Notes under the pieces: model-generated | Told to the model about the DNA's origin: nothing | Databases searched by the model: none | What the model saw: only the letters and a program-made list of their open reading frames with translations | NCBI GenBank assembly: GCA_039000515.1 | Contig: JBCFYV010000012.1 | Location: 33,656,562-33,720,561, forward strand | Direction: 5' to 3' | Length of the DNA stretch: 64,000 nucleotides | Source: Timema cristinae | Taxonomy: Eukaryota > Arthropoda > Insecta > Phasmatodea > Timematidae | Translations under genes and position numbers: made by a program | In this document: one piece after another, positions 34,903-45,250 of the stretch | Numbering within the stretch: position 1 is the first letter of the stretch | Layout of the letters: every line of letters begins with the position of its first letter

Positions 34903-35888
34903 TCAATAACTCCCACAATGTTCATTTGTATTCAGTCTCGCCAACTGTATTTCTTTTATCTCTATAGCTAATTGAGCTTCCCTTAGCCGAGTCTTCTCAA
35001 TCTCCACTTTGATCTCATGCAGCTCCGCCTCCTGCTTGAGTTTCAAGTTGTGAAGTTCCTGCATCTGTCCCAGTCTCACCTTTGTTTCAATCTCAACAAA
35101 GTGGGTTGAACTCTCATGAAAAATTTCCCCACTTGAATGGCATGGTTTGCCAACAGATGGATGTGCTAAAACATTTTGATACAGCTTCAACTTAAAAGTA
35201 TAATATATTTGGTTGAGAGTAAACAGTTTTCAATTGTTTGTCACAGTTATAATAAAATGAATTTAGTATTTAATAAGGGCAGATACTAAAAAGCTTATTC
35301 GAATGGCAAGAGTTCTCCCTGCATAGTGATTTAAAGTAGGGAGAAAAATTTGTCATTTGAATGAGCTTTATAGTTTCGGCCCTAAAAGGTTGCTGATAAA
35401 CAGGTAAAAAGAAATAATAACATACATGTTAACCTGTTGCTTCCACTGGTGTGAAAGTTCGGGAGGTTGGATCAGTTGTGAAAGTTTCCCAACTTGAGAG
35501 CTGCTTGTCAATGGCAGGTGTTTGAGTAGGACTGCTTTGAGGGGGTGGGGAAGGGGAATCTGAAGAGGGGTAAGCAAGTATTGGGAAAGGAAAGGGTAAA
35601 GTGTTAGTGGTAGTATTGGAGGTAGGTGTGGAATTGATGGCACAACTTGAAAGGAGATGATCGTTAGCAGAAGTTGAGGCAGCTGCAGCATCTTTTAGAT
35701 GATGGTGGTCACTGCCCTGAGGTGTGTCTACTTCCACATTTAGAAAAGGCTCTTGGGATCTCCCTTGGGGAGTGATTTTGTCTTCTACAGGGGAGGTTTG
35801 GAAGGGTTTACCTTCCCCTGTGCTCAATGCTTGTCGCCTCTCTAGTAGCTTACGTTTCCGTACTTGGCTTTTATGCTTTTCCCAGCAT
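34903..35888 (-). CDS. Putative coiled-coil protein gene, last two exons (possibly Myb/SANT type)
   Basis: Two minus-strand exons, 35888-35434 and 35165-34903, are separated by a 268-bp intron. The first has acceptor gttaacag and enters with one base completing a codon. It encodes a basic stretch (CWEKHKSQVRKRKLLERRQ) and a Ser/Thr/Pro-rich region, and leaves after one base at the weak donor GTTAAC. The second has acceptor aatgttttag and supplies two bases, so the phases agree. It ends in a charged coiled coil (VEIETKVRLGQ..., HEIKVEIEKTRLREAQ) and TGA at 34905-34903. This order, basic segment, low-complexity linker and C-terminal coiled coil, resembles Myb/SANT-like proteins, including those carried by Harbinger elements. 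The SANT domain should lie upstream (above 35.9 kb) but was not found. It could be a host gene or a transposon-derived one. Confidence 0.45.
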
Positions 35889-36507
35889 CTGTTAACACAA
35901 AGAGTCAAATGATGATGTATACATTTATATTTTATGAAATATTAAAATTTATTTTATAACTACATATCCCCCTAAGGACTTCTAAACTAACTGTGACCAT
36001 TACAGTTAAGGCAATTTAGGTTCGAATACTGATCAGAAACTTTTAAATAGAGCTTTATTAAGAATAATTAGTGTATTAGAGTTTCCTATAGACTACCAGT
36101 ATTACATTTAAAGTTATTCATATTCTATTTACTTTTGGACCTGACCCTCTGTGCCATGTACATCACGATGTGATCGCTGAAGTACATGTCACTCACCACC
36201 AGATGGCTCTGTGCTCATGTGACATCACAGGTGTAGTGTCAGTGGTTGATTTTCCCAAACAGGGAGCAATTTTGCTAAGCATTAATAGAACAGTTCTATT
36301 TATACAACTGTAGTGTTGTGTGTACGAGTATGGGCACCACACTATGGATATGTGTTTTACGTTATCAATAAACGCTACAGTGAATGGTTAAGTGCCAAAG
36401 TTGTTTTTATTGTACCGTGTGTAAACTCTGCAACTCTTGGATTTTGATGACATTTGGCAGAATGGTTATTCAAAAAATAATTAGCATTCTAAAATCTAAT
36501 AACTATA
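35889..36507. other. No gene; possible solo LTR at 36130-36400
   Basis: 36145-36400 is richer in GC, starts near TGTGCCATGTACATCACGAT, contains TATTTATA (about 36298) and AATAAA (about 36367), and could be a solo LTR of a Copia-like element. The ends are not certain. The remainder is AT-rich without recognised exons. Confidence 0.3.
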
Positions 36508-36802
36508 TTATTATTATTATTATTTAGCACCGCGTCTTACAACCCGTTCGGGTTATACGCACTTACGCTAATGTGTAATGTTAGGGTGATTGTGAGATGA
36601 AATGAAGGACCTACAGTTTAACGTGGAATCCGAACCACGGCGGCGGCCTGGCATTCCCCACATTCACAAGATGTCTTGTCAGAGGTGAAGTAAGGGTTTG
36701 GCAATCAGATAAATCTTTGCCGGGACCGAGGATTGAACCCCGGCCACCAGCATAGAAGTCTGACACCTTACCTCTAGACCACCAGGTCACCTAATAACTA
36801 TA
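36496..36802 (-). mobile_element. tRNA-derived SINE (family C), full length, with 12-bp target duplication
   Basis: On the minus strand the head reads TGGTGGTCTAGAGGTAAGG (box A) and GGGGTTCAATCCTCGG (box B), then a tRNA-unrelated body, then GTGCGTATAACCCGAACGGG and a short ATT/AAT tail. The flanks carry CTAATAACTATA on both sides (36496-36507 and 36791-36802), a perfect 12-bp target duplication. The element body is about 36508-36790. Its intact structure suggests a young insertion. Confidence 0.85.
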
Positions 36803-37724
36803 CTTTATTAGTTTTTAAGCTGTATATTTTAAAAATTGAAATAAGGTCTGTTTTGAGCTTCACCACTCATTGAATTTTGTTAGATTACTTCAGTTAGAAA
36901 TGAGATGGAGAAATGACATAAAAACCATTGAATAGGGCTTTATTCAAACTTAAAGGACAAGTCACATGACCACTTTAGACTATTTAAATTATTAAAGTAA
37001 TTTTGACTTTCAATTTTTTTTAAATATATTAAATTTTGAAAAGAATCACATTTCCCTCGTATTCGAACAGAATGCATACCGAATTTCAACTTGGAATCTC
37101 GTTGGAATTGTATTAAAATATATTTTTAGTAATATTAGTGTCACTTATATTATTAAAATATATTTTTACTAATAATAGTGTCACTGATATTATTACTACT
37201 ATGAAGGAGGAAATAAAACATGAGAGAATTGGTGGTTTCTAATTGCTTGGTTTGTATTAAGTTTGGAGCTTATAATGTACCCTTGATCAATCCCATAATA
37301 GATCACGCTTACCTTGAATTATTCCACTATGGTATAGCTTATAAGACAGTGTCATAGTGTAATACATTAAGGTAAGACTGCTACCGTTCAGGATAAATTG
37401 AGTTTACATACACACACTATTTATGCTAGATGTAATAGTTGTTGAGAGAACAGTTCAAACTTATTATATTTTATAAACTTGAGATGTGTGTAAGCAATCC
37501 CTAAATACTTTTTATATTCAAACGTGTTGTTTGTGCAGGTGATATGGGTTACACACCATAACCATGGTTGCTCACCCAAATCACATATGCTTTCAAAGGA
37601 ACCCCTCAAGAGCTCTATACTGAAGTTCAATGCAGTAGGTGGAATATGATTTGAAGGTTTTTTTTGTTGTGTGTCCTGTTGTAAGACAGGACATTACACT
37701 TTGTGCATGTACAATATGATAATA
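36803..37724. other. Intergenic, no gene
   Basis: AT-rich. A tandem pair of ATTAAAATATATTTTTA(G/C)TAAT units with TAGTGTCACT at 37110-37190 is the only visible structure. Confidence 0.4.
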
Positions 37725-39345
37725 ATCAAGAAAGCAGGGATCCAAATATAAGACAAACTATTAAGGAGGAACAGCATAATTATATTTACACTACATCACA
37801 TGACAACAAACTGTTAAGTACTCCTCTGGAATGCACCTCATATACGGCAACTTAGTCTGTTTACCTTTGATACAAGTGTCACATAGTTTAAAGAGGGATA
37901 TTTTGAAGTGTGTCCCATATGTCAATACGACAAATCACACTCAAAGTACTTCTTAATCTTGCTTAGGTCCACACACTCTTTGAAAATAAACACTCTAGCA
38001 ATATATAATCTGCCACATAATTGTCCTTAAAGCAGTGTTTTATATAAAACATGACATTCACACTACTGACTCAGTAACCTTTTTCTCTTAGCTTCCAGAT
38101 TGATAATAAATTAAAAGCCAAGTTCTCACGAACTACAATGTCTTGAATGCAGATTCTTACACCATCTTCCATAGCAGGGAATTTACTGTACACTGTTTCT
38201 TTGACAATTACACCCACTTTAGCCACATTAATCCAATATTAACATCCTTAGGACCAGTTGATTAATTTGCATGATTGTTCTTTAATAAAAGGCACGTAGC
38301 TCCACTGTCCAAAACAAATGATACCTCTTCCATAGGTTTACCAACAGACAGGTTACTTACTTCAACTGATTCCATGGAGGTCACAAATGAAGACTCATTT
38401 CCAGTCACACTTACACTGTTTCTAAGTTTAGGGCAATTTTTCATTACATGTCCTCTTAGCTTACAGTGGAATATCTGACTCCATCCATAAAATTCACCTG
38501 TATCCCATTTCCAGTTTTTTCTTGCTCTAAAAGGTAAAAAATCACTATGGGGATCTTCAGAAGCCGAAATATTCTTATGTGTCTCATCTTCAGATAATAA
38601 GGTTTTTTTCAACATATTCAACTGTCACTGCAAATTTTTCCTTACTAAACCACACTGTCAAAAATATTTTGAAACATAGCAACAAGTAATTGGTTAACAA
38701 TTTCACCTTAATCCAGCTTGCCTCCAACAGTTGTGACTTCAGCACGTGCTGCTTCAAATTCTCAGAAAAATTCCTGCAGTGGTTTGTCATGTCAATATTC
38801 CCTTTTTCTCCAATTCTTTTGTGCATTAACAAGGGATTTCATGCCTTTCTTTTCATAAGTAGATCGCAGAGCTTCCATGATGTCCTTTGCTGTATTTTTC
38901 CCCCATACTCATTGTCAGGGGATTGTCTGCAATGCCTCAATTCACCATGATGTTACGTGCTTTAACATCGTCATCCTTAAATTTTTACACTACATTCTTT
39001 TTTTTTATGTGGTTCGTCAATCAAAAAATATAATACACCGTTCTTTTCTAAAATTAATTTCATTCTGAACTCCCAGTTCATGAAACCAGTTCCATCAAAA
39101 GGTTTAATGCAGGACTGCGAACAACCATATGCCGCCTCACTTAACCCATTGCAATGTCAAATATTAACTTTATACAAACTATCCTAACAGTTTTTACTCA
39201 CAATCCACAGTTTATTCTAGGCCCATAACCAAATCAAGAACGCAGGGATTCATATATAAGTCAAACTATTAAGAAGAAACAGCATAAATATATTTAATAG
39301 AGAAACTACATCACATCAAAAAACTGTTAAGTATTGTGTAACAAA
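37725..39345 (-). mobile_element. Second Copia relic with direct-repeat (LTR-like) ends
   Basis: Minus-strand Copia element: gag, protease start and a pre-integrase scrap between two direct repeats. The repeats (37727-37816 and 39230-39340) share ATCAAGAA-GCAGGGAT, CAAACTATTAAG, GAACAGCATAA, ACTACATCACAT and AAACTGTTAAGTA. Most of pol is deleted. Confidence 0.7.
37816..39165 (-). pseudogene. Copia gag/protease/pre-integrase, broken
   Basis: Reading the minus strand from about 39165, a DGTGFMNWEFRMKLI-like gag start is followed by a frame-broken gag body and then a gag knuckle with one cysteine changed (HCKLRGHVMKNCPK near 38450). The protease motif FVLDSGATCLLL comes next (about 38290; DSG is the aspartic protease signature). 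After a gap, 37900-37860 reads CDTCIKGKQTKLPY, the zinc region ahead of the Copia integrase. Stops and frame changes are numerous. RT, RNase H and most of integrase are absent. Confidence 0.75.
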
Positions 39346-39611
39346 AAGGCAGTGATTATAGTCACATGACCTAGATTTATGAATAAACTTATTCAATGTA
39401 GATAAATACTTAAATGATAAATATCTTACTTTTATCAAAACAAATATAGGAATTGTATAACAGATAACTCATTATAGGTAAATCCCCTACTAAAACCACT
39501 ATTTTGTTTAAACACACCAAAAAATATCAACCTAATAAACTTTTTTTTTAAACTTGTGCTTTATGTAAAAATAGAAAGTTGATGTTATGTTGGAGGATTC
39601 ACACAACTATT

Positions 39612-40014
39612 GTTCATGGTGTCTACTCAACTTGACCAAAGAAATTCCCGGCATTTTCCCTGATCATTTTCTGAAATTCCCGACTAAAAAGTATGTCACA
39701 TCCTTCTAACTCCCCCCCCCCCCCCCCCGGCCCCCCTTATTTGTCTACTAATATTTTCTATTAATAATAAGTTTTAAAATTTAAATAAACTATTCTTTGA
39801 AATTGGTATTAACATTGTTTACTAGGAACTATAAAATATATTACAAATCTACAAACAAAAAAAACTACAGTTTGAATAACATTATTATTTACTAATTTAA
39901 TGATTATCATCTTTCAAATTTTGAGTAAAACAACATTTTCCTGGATTTTTGTTGTAATTTACCAAATTCCCGACTTATTCCTGGCTAATTTCCATTTTCC
40001 CGAATAGTAGACAC
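39612..40014. mobile_element. MITE with GGTGTCTACT inverted ends
   Basis: The left end is CATGGTGTCTACT and the right end is AGTAGACACCCTG, inverted repeats with one mismatch. ATTGTT flanks both ends (6 bp). The interior holds several AAATTCCCG(G/A)-type motifs and a run of 17 C at 39712-39728. It is non-coding and similar in wording to the repeat at 21640-21995. Confidence 0.65.
39712..39734. repeat. Poly-C tract
   Basis: Seventeen consecutive C, then GG and six more C, inside the MITE. The length is probably unstable and uncertain in the assembly. Confidence 0.9.
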
Positions 40015-41749
40015 CCTGATTGTTATATAAAAAGGAACATCTATCTATGTATAATAATTTTTCTGCACTAAAAAACAATGTAATATACTTGAACCTGAAA
40101 GGACAATAAAAAGAAATTAATATGTATTCAAATTATTAAGGCTTAAAATTATCATATCAAAAAGATATTACTTTACTATCTGTATGACATTCTATAAACA
40201 GTTTTTTTTAACTTTTTGCTTGGTGTGTTAAATGAACTTCCCGAGTATGAACAAATTTTAATTCAGGCAGTCACAGGACATATTTGACTTGTAGGAAAAA
40301 CTTTTCTAAAATAGTAAAATACAGTCTATTTTGGTGTAAAACATGAGGTGAAAATATTTTTTTAATCTCAATTTTTTTAGTAAAAAATAAAAAACATTTT
40401 AATGTCAAATTATCCTGTAATCATTAATGGCAAAAGTGGGGATAAAAAATGTCATCCCATTGAGGGATTGAGGAATTCTGTCACTATTTACAATGTTAAA
40501 AACATAATTTTCATTGAATTTAAAACACAAATCACTTTTGACCAATTATTTAGTTTACAACACTTTATATTCATTTAAACCTTAGTTACACTCTTTCCAT
40601 CGTCACTAGTATTAGCATAATGAAATTTGCATAAACCATGAATTGGTTGTTCTTGAAGGTTCACCTTTTTTTACTACCAACTATATCTTCCTTTGAAACA
40701 CAAAATATTGATCTTTAAATAGTATTCTAGCCAGGGTTGTTATAAATTTACCTAGCCTCAAAAAAAAAAAACAGCACATGGGTTTTATATTTTTTTTAAA
40801 CCCAACAAAAACACTTATTGTATTTTGCACACAAAGTCATTGTCTGATTGATTTTGAAAATGGTTGACCTATTATTAACTAATTCCCTTTCAATAATTAA
40901 AATATGATTAGTTACTTTAAATAAATATGTAAGCAATTAAACTGAGCAAAGGCCCTTACAAAATAAATTTTATTGAATACTTTAACGAAAATATACATAA
41001 AATTTAAACTTAAAACATTCTCTTCTAAGTAGTACCAGAGCTTGTTGACTATTGTCTACTGTTTATACATATTTTATGTGATATAATATTATCAATACAC
41101 ATTAGTCTCCCTCTATAGTAACAGTCAAGTAAAGAAAGCAACAAATCAAATCTGCAGCTGGCTTGCTGTTAACTTGATGCATTGCCTCTTTCCTTAATAA
41201 TATACAAGCATTTTTTTTCTTCAACCTACTAGCTTATACATTGTTGTTGCCAAGCATTACATTCTTGTTTTCCTTTTTTATGTCTCTTATTACGCCTTTC
41301 CTCACTATATTAAAATTAAGATATGTTCAACTTTATCCCGAATAATTACTGAAGTAAATAAATTAGAATAAATTGTAGAGTAGGTTTTGTTTAACGCATA
41401 GACTAATGATAACAAAAATATATAATTAGGTAAAAAACAAGCAATATCTACCAGATAGAAACTAAAATTATAATTACATTCTCTACCTCTTAAGTGTTGT
41501 AGTTCTGGAGTTAGGAAGGAGTATGTCATACCCGCGAGCTTCTCTGGAGATTGTCTTGAGGATTGGACACATCCAGAGACCTTACTAGAGAGCTAGCAGG
41601 GATTGAACTTTCAGAAGAAAAATAATCTGGAGATGTTCGAGAAGTAGCAGAAACCGGAGATTATGAAGCTCTTACTTTAGAGTAGAAGAGAGGTGAATTT
41701 CAGGAAGCAAATCTAATCAAGAATCTTCTACATTAGTGTGAGTCTTACC
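40015..41749. other. Intergenic, no gene
   Basis: AT-rich. The last 230 bp (from about 41520) become less AT-rich and probably belong to the gypsy relic. Confidence 0.4.
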
Positions 41750-42165
41750 CTGTTCCTCTGGTTTGTCTATATGATTTGAGACCCCGCCAGAATAAGATGT
41801 CGTGTTGATGCCGTAATTTCTCATCCATCTGGCAGATTGACACGTGTGTATTCAGGGTTGATCTCAATCAGGGTAACTTCATCAATGAGAGGGCCATTCG
41901 TAGTGTGCCTCACATGTCTTCGCATCAGCACAGGTCCCAGAGTCATCAGCCAAGTTTTAGTCAATGAACTGTAACTAGATTTTCATGAGTGCTTAAACAT
42001 TTGTTCATGCAGTGCTTCATTTGTTGTGGTACAAGTTAGCAAACATATCGCATTAAGAGCTTCATCTATTACTTCTTACCACTGATGGATTTCTAAGTCT
42101 CAGATCTTCAGCATGAGCTCATTTGTCTTCCAGATTATGTTTAAATACTCCCTCATGGATTGTAA
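41750..42165 (-). pseudogene. Ty3/gypsy integrase C-terminal remnant
   Basis: The minus strand reads, across stops, EALHEQMFKHS, LTKTWLMTLGPVLMRRHVR, NGPLIDEVTLIEINPEYTRV and NLPDG. This is the familiar end of Ty3/gypsy Pol after the integrase core (HE.MF..SR...WL..PGPVL.RRHVR....PL.DEV.LIEANP.YA.VR..DGRE). No LTR or other domain is seen nearby. Confidence 0.75.
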
Positions 42166-42474
42166 GGTGTTGTCTTGCTAGTAGCGTATTAATTTTATTG
42201 ATGTCCATCTTTTAATTTTTTAGTGTTGATAAAAAAATGGCAAATATAAAACTTGAACTGTGGTTGAAAATTCTTCTCGTGTTAAAATTAAACTTACAGT
42301 TATTCAACTGTTTTTTTAGTCTGTTTTTATCTGTGGCAAAAAGGTCTGTAAGTATCATAAATAATAGACAAGTATAGAAACGCCACTCTAATGTTAGCAA
42401 GTACAACCACATCACTAGCGCTCATGATGAAAGAGCCTCGAACTAAATATTCTAAGCGGGACGTTTGAACGTAC
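42166..42474. other. Intergenic, no gene
   Basis: AT-rich spacer up to the hAT target duplication. Confidence 0.4.
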
Positions 42475-44230
42475 GTGATTTGCAGTGGCAGCTCGTGACT
42501 TTTTTTCATGGGAGGACACAAAATTGAAAATTAATAATAATTAATAAAATCATAAACTCACCTCTTATTTATTATATTTTGTAATGGAAGTCCATCCTCC
42601 TTTCCTTGATATTTGAGAATACCTCAATAACTTTGTTGTCGAAATCAGAAATTCAATTAATAAATTTATTTTCCACTGATAGAACTGCTAAAGCATTTAT
42701 TCTGTTTTCCGTCAATGTACTCCTCAAGAAAGTCTTAATCCGTTTTAAGGCAGAAAAACACCTTTCACATCCGCTTGTTGACATTGGTGTAGTACAAATA
42801 ATGTCCAATAGTTTGAAACTTTCAGATAAATCTCAGCAGGTTATTTTGTGAAATAAACACTAATAAAGATAGCACACCCTCAACTTCGCACATATCAGCA
42901 CGATTGTAAATTACATTCAATTCACTCTTTAATTTTATATCGTTTAACATGGAATAGGATGCAACAGTTTCGTTAAACATATTTTGAGGAAAAGATTTTT
43001 GATAGCTTAAAAAAAAAAAAATTGAATAATTTTGCTGCACTTAGGTGACATAACACATTTCTTTGATCAAATATAATTTATGATAAAATATTTGACGCCG
43101 TCTTTGATAAAAGATGTGTTATAACACATCTTTCAAAGTTTCTACAATTACAGTATTGTGTTATTTCCAAAATGAGCTCAAATGGTTTAATTTTATGTGC
43201 AGTGGCTGTGAGTGAGAATGTGATGATTTCTTTGCTGTTAAAGTGAAAAGAAAACCTGCGAAACATAAAAAAGAATTAATAAAAAATAAACATATACGTC
43301 CATCACCCACACACCCGCTTAATCAATTTGTACAAAAATATCATCCAACCTTCCCTCTCTTTTCTCTTAGTAATTTTTAAGCATTTAAACAAATTACAAA
43401 GCTATCCATTGACAAAGCGACCCCAAATTTTTCTAAATCATTAAAGTGATTATGTTGTTAGTCTATTTTTTAATTCTTAATATTGAATTTTATATTTAGG
43501 TGCTATTTTTTATTTATAAATAATTATTAAATATTTCATTTGAGCTATTACATTTTTAAACACTAAAAATACATTTTGTTGAAAAGTGCCCTAGGATATT
43601 TGCATCCTAAATTCATTTCTATTATTAACTGTCTCTCGCGCCCACGTTAATCTTTCAGTTGCCATTTTCTTTGATAAAAGCCTAGAGTATGTTCAATAGC
43701 GTAAATCTTTGAACAAATATTTCCTTTGATAAAAGATATTGGACAATTTGTTAAAGTTACATAACATTTCTTTAACAAAGAAATGTGACCGTGTAATACC
43801 GCTCTCCCAGCGAGCCCTTGCCCTTCAGTGACGTGCATCTCCTACTCAAGACACGACACCTCTATCTCCAAGCTTCTACTCGCAGGGGAACACTCAAATA
43901 TTGCCCCACTTGAGAGTTGCGCAGAGCAGTTCTGAGCATCCCGTCCCTTCCCTCGCCTTCCTCTTGCCCACCATGACTTGGGGAACATTCACTACTTTGC
44001 CCCGATCGGGAAGCTAGTTGCTTAGTTTGGAGGTTTTCGCTCAGAAATTTTAAATGTCATAATTATTTTAAGAAAAACTAGAAAAACGGTTTATTTAATT
44101 CTAATATTTCCCTTGTTTGTATAGCTTAAATATTATTATAGCTTATAATAGTTTGTATGAATAACTTGGTGTTTAGATGAGAGGGCACGTTCCCTTGTGC
44201 CCTTTAGGACAAGCCGCCACTGGTGATTTG
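42475..44230 (-). mobile_element. hAT element with perfect 8-bp target duplication
   Basis: The element spans 42483-44222 (1740 bp). It begins CAGTGGCAGCTCGTGAC and ends GGACAAGCCGCCACTG, inverted ends with few mismatches (CAGTGGC(A/G)GCT(C/T)GT). GTGATTTG flanks it exactly at 42475-42482 and 44223-44230, the 8-bp duplication typical of hAT. It encodes only the C-terminal part of a transposase, so it is internally deleted and non-autonomous. Confidence 0.9.
42560..43040 (-). pseudogene. hAT transposase C-terminal (dimerisation) part
   Basis: The minus strand reads SYQKSFPQNMFNETVASYSM around 43000, SLLVFISQNNLL near 42860 and, after a stop and frame change, TPMSTSGCERCFSALKRIKT followed by FLRSTLTENRINALAVLS. 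The S.S(G/A)CER.FSALKRIKT..R block is the hAT dimerisation domain signature. It ends in VFSNIKERRMDFHYK. The catalytic centre and the BED/TTF zinc finger are absent. Confidence 0.85.
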
Positions 44231-44251
44231 TATTGATTAACTAACTTACAG

Positions 44252-44285
44252 CATCAGCTTATCCTATATGAGTGCCAACCCCACG
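44252..44285 (+). CDS. Candidate 34-bp exon upstream of the 54-residue repeat ORF
   Basis: A branch-like CTAAC and acceptor ACTTACAG precede 44252, and the strong donor GTAAGTATT follows at 44286. The exon contains ATGAGTGCCAACCCCACG (44268-44285), ending in phase 0. The next acceptor candidate, GGCATTTCAG at 44431, opens the repeat ORF in phase 0. It begins only 21 bp after the target duplication of the hAT element. Without transcripts it remains a prediction. Confidence 0.35.
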
Positions 44286-44431
44286 GTAAGTATTACCCTT
44301 TGGCTTTACTACTCTGGTATTGTTTATATTTAAGGCAATCACAACTAGGCCTTGCTAGTTACGTACTATATTTTTGTGAAAGGGTTTTTCCTTTTGTGAG
44401 AAAAATAAACTGCAAAATTATGGCATTTCAG

Positions 44432-44950
44432 AGGCCCAAGGATGCAATACCTGATGTCCCGATGGATCCGTCTGTAGCACGTACCTCTCCGGTAGTTGGA
44501 GGGGCCCCACTGACTTCATCCGTGCCAATTGCTCACATCTCACCGGTAATTGGGGAGGTAACGCAGGTGGCCCTTGAAAGGGCCGGGTCATCACTAGCCC
44601 CGAGAAGGGCAATCGACTCCTTGTGGCAGCCACCAGTGGCACGCTCATCTCCAGTAGTTGGAGGGGCCCCCCTAGCTTCGCCCAGCTGTCTGTCTGTTGC
44701 ACCCACCTACCCGGTTATTTGGGAAGTCAGGCCAGCCTTGTTGGCATTAGAAATGGCTGATTTGTCTCCCGAAGGTGACTCTCGCTGTGTTCGGTCAGCG
44801 GCGTGCTCACCTCCAGTAGTTGGAGGGGCCCCACTGGCTCAGTCCGGTAGGCTGTTTGTCGCACACGCCTCCCCGGTAACTTGGGAGGTCACGCCAGCCT
44901 TGTTTGCCCTGAAAAGGGCCGTTTCGTTACCCGATGGTGACTCGAGCTAG
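44432..44950 (+). CDS. Putative protein with 54-residue tandem repeats
   Basis: The GC-rich open frame runs from an acceptor-like TTTCAG (44431) to TAG at 44948-44950; the frame is also open upstream to an ATG at 44300. Three full repeats of 54 residues each carry (V)AR/ACSxPVVGGAPL and then VAxxSPVxxEVxxALxALxRA, with acidic/serine-rich ends such as SPEGDS and PDGDS. No known domain, signal peptide or membrane segment is seen in the repeats. A fourth repeat lies beyond the stop, so either the stop is a recent truncation or the array is not coding. It might belong to a retroelement or to a novel host gene. Confidence 0.4.
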   Translation, partial: RPKDAIPDVPMDPSVARTSPVVGGAPLTSSVPIAHISPVIGEVTQVALERAGSSLAPRRAIDSLWQPPVARSSPVVGGAPLASPSCLSVAPTYPVIWEVRPALLALEMADLSPEGDSRCVRSAACSPPVVGGAPLAQSGRLFVAHASPVTWEVTPALFALKRAVSLPDGDSS

Positions 44951-45030
44951 CTTTGGCCTGTGGCACACACAACTCCAGAAGTTGGAGTGGCCCCGCTGCC
45001 TCTCACCCGCCTTTAGGTTAGTTGCCTCTC
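44440..45030. repeat. 162-bp tandem repeat, four copies
   Basis: GTTGGAGGGGCCCC begins at 44495, 44657 and 44819, and GTTGGAGTGGCCCC at 44981: an exact 162-bp period. The unit is a multiple of three and much richer in GC than the flanks. Within each unit a half-repeat is visible (TCTCCGGTAGTTGG... and TCACCGGTAATTGG...). Confidence 0.9.
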
Positions 45031-45250
45031 AAGAAGGCAGCTGCCATTAAAGGCGTTGCCTTCGGGCTCGTAGTGGACCACTTGCCACTCGGCACGAATT
45101 TCTGCCTTATTGGACTCGACGCCTCATCCTGTGTTCTTTTCCCCGACTCCGACTCCTTTTTTCTTCTTAATGGTGGGCTCCATCTGGACGTAGAGCAGCC
45201 GTCGTTTGAAACGCTCCAACAGCCAAGCTAACATAACGGAGGCAGGACGA
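45031..45250 (+). other. GC-rich tail after the repeat array
   Basis: An open frame at 45022-45231 (MPLKKAAAIKGVAFGLVVDH...) continues the GC-rich composition of the repeat ORF in another frame. It shows no recognised domain and may be part of the same transcript or element. Confidence 0.3.

Noticed and set aside
36600..36790. tRNA gene on the minus strand
   Set aside because: It is the head of a SINE bounded by a target duplication.
42606..42851. Plus-strand 81-residue ORF inside the hAT element
   Set aside because: It is antisense to the transposase dimerisation region.
44418..44702. Minus-strand ORF across the 162-bp repeats
   Set aside because: It is open because of the GC-rich repeat; the plus frame is longer, periodic over three units and fits splice signals.
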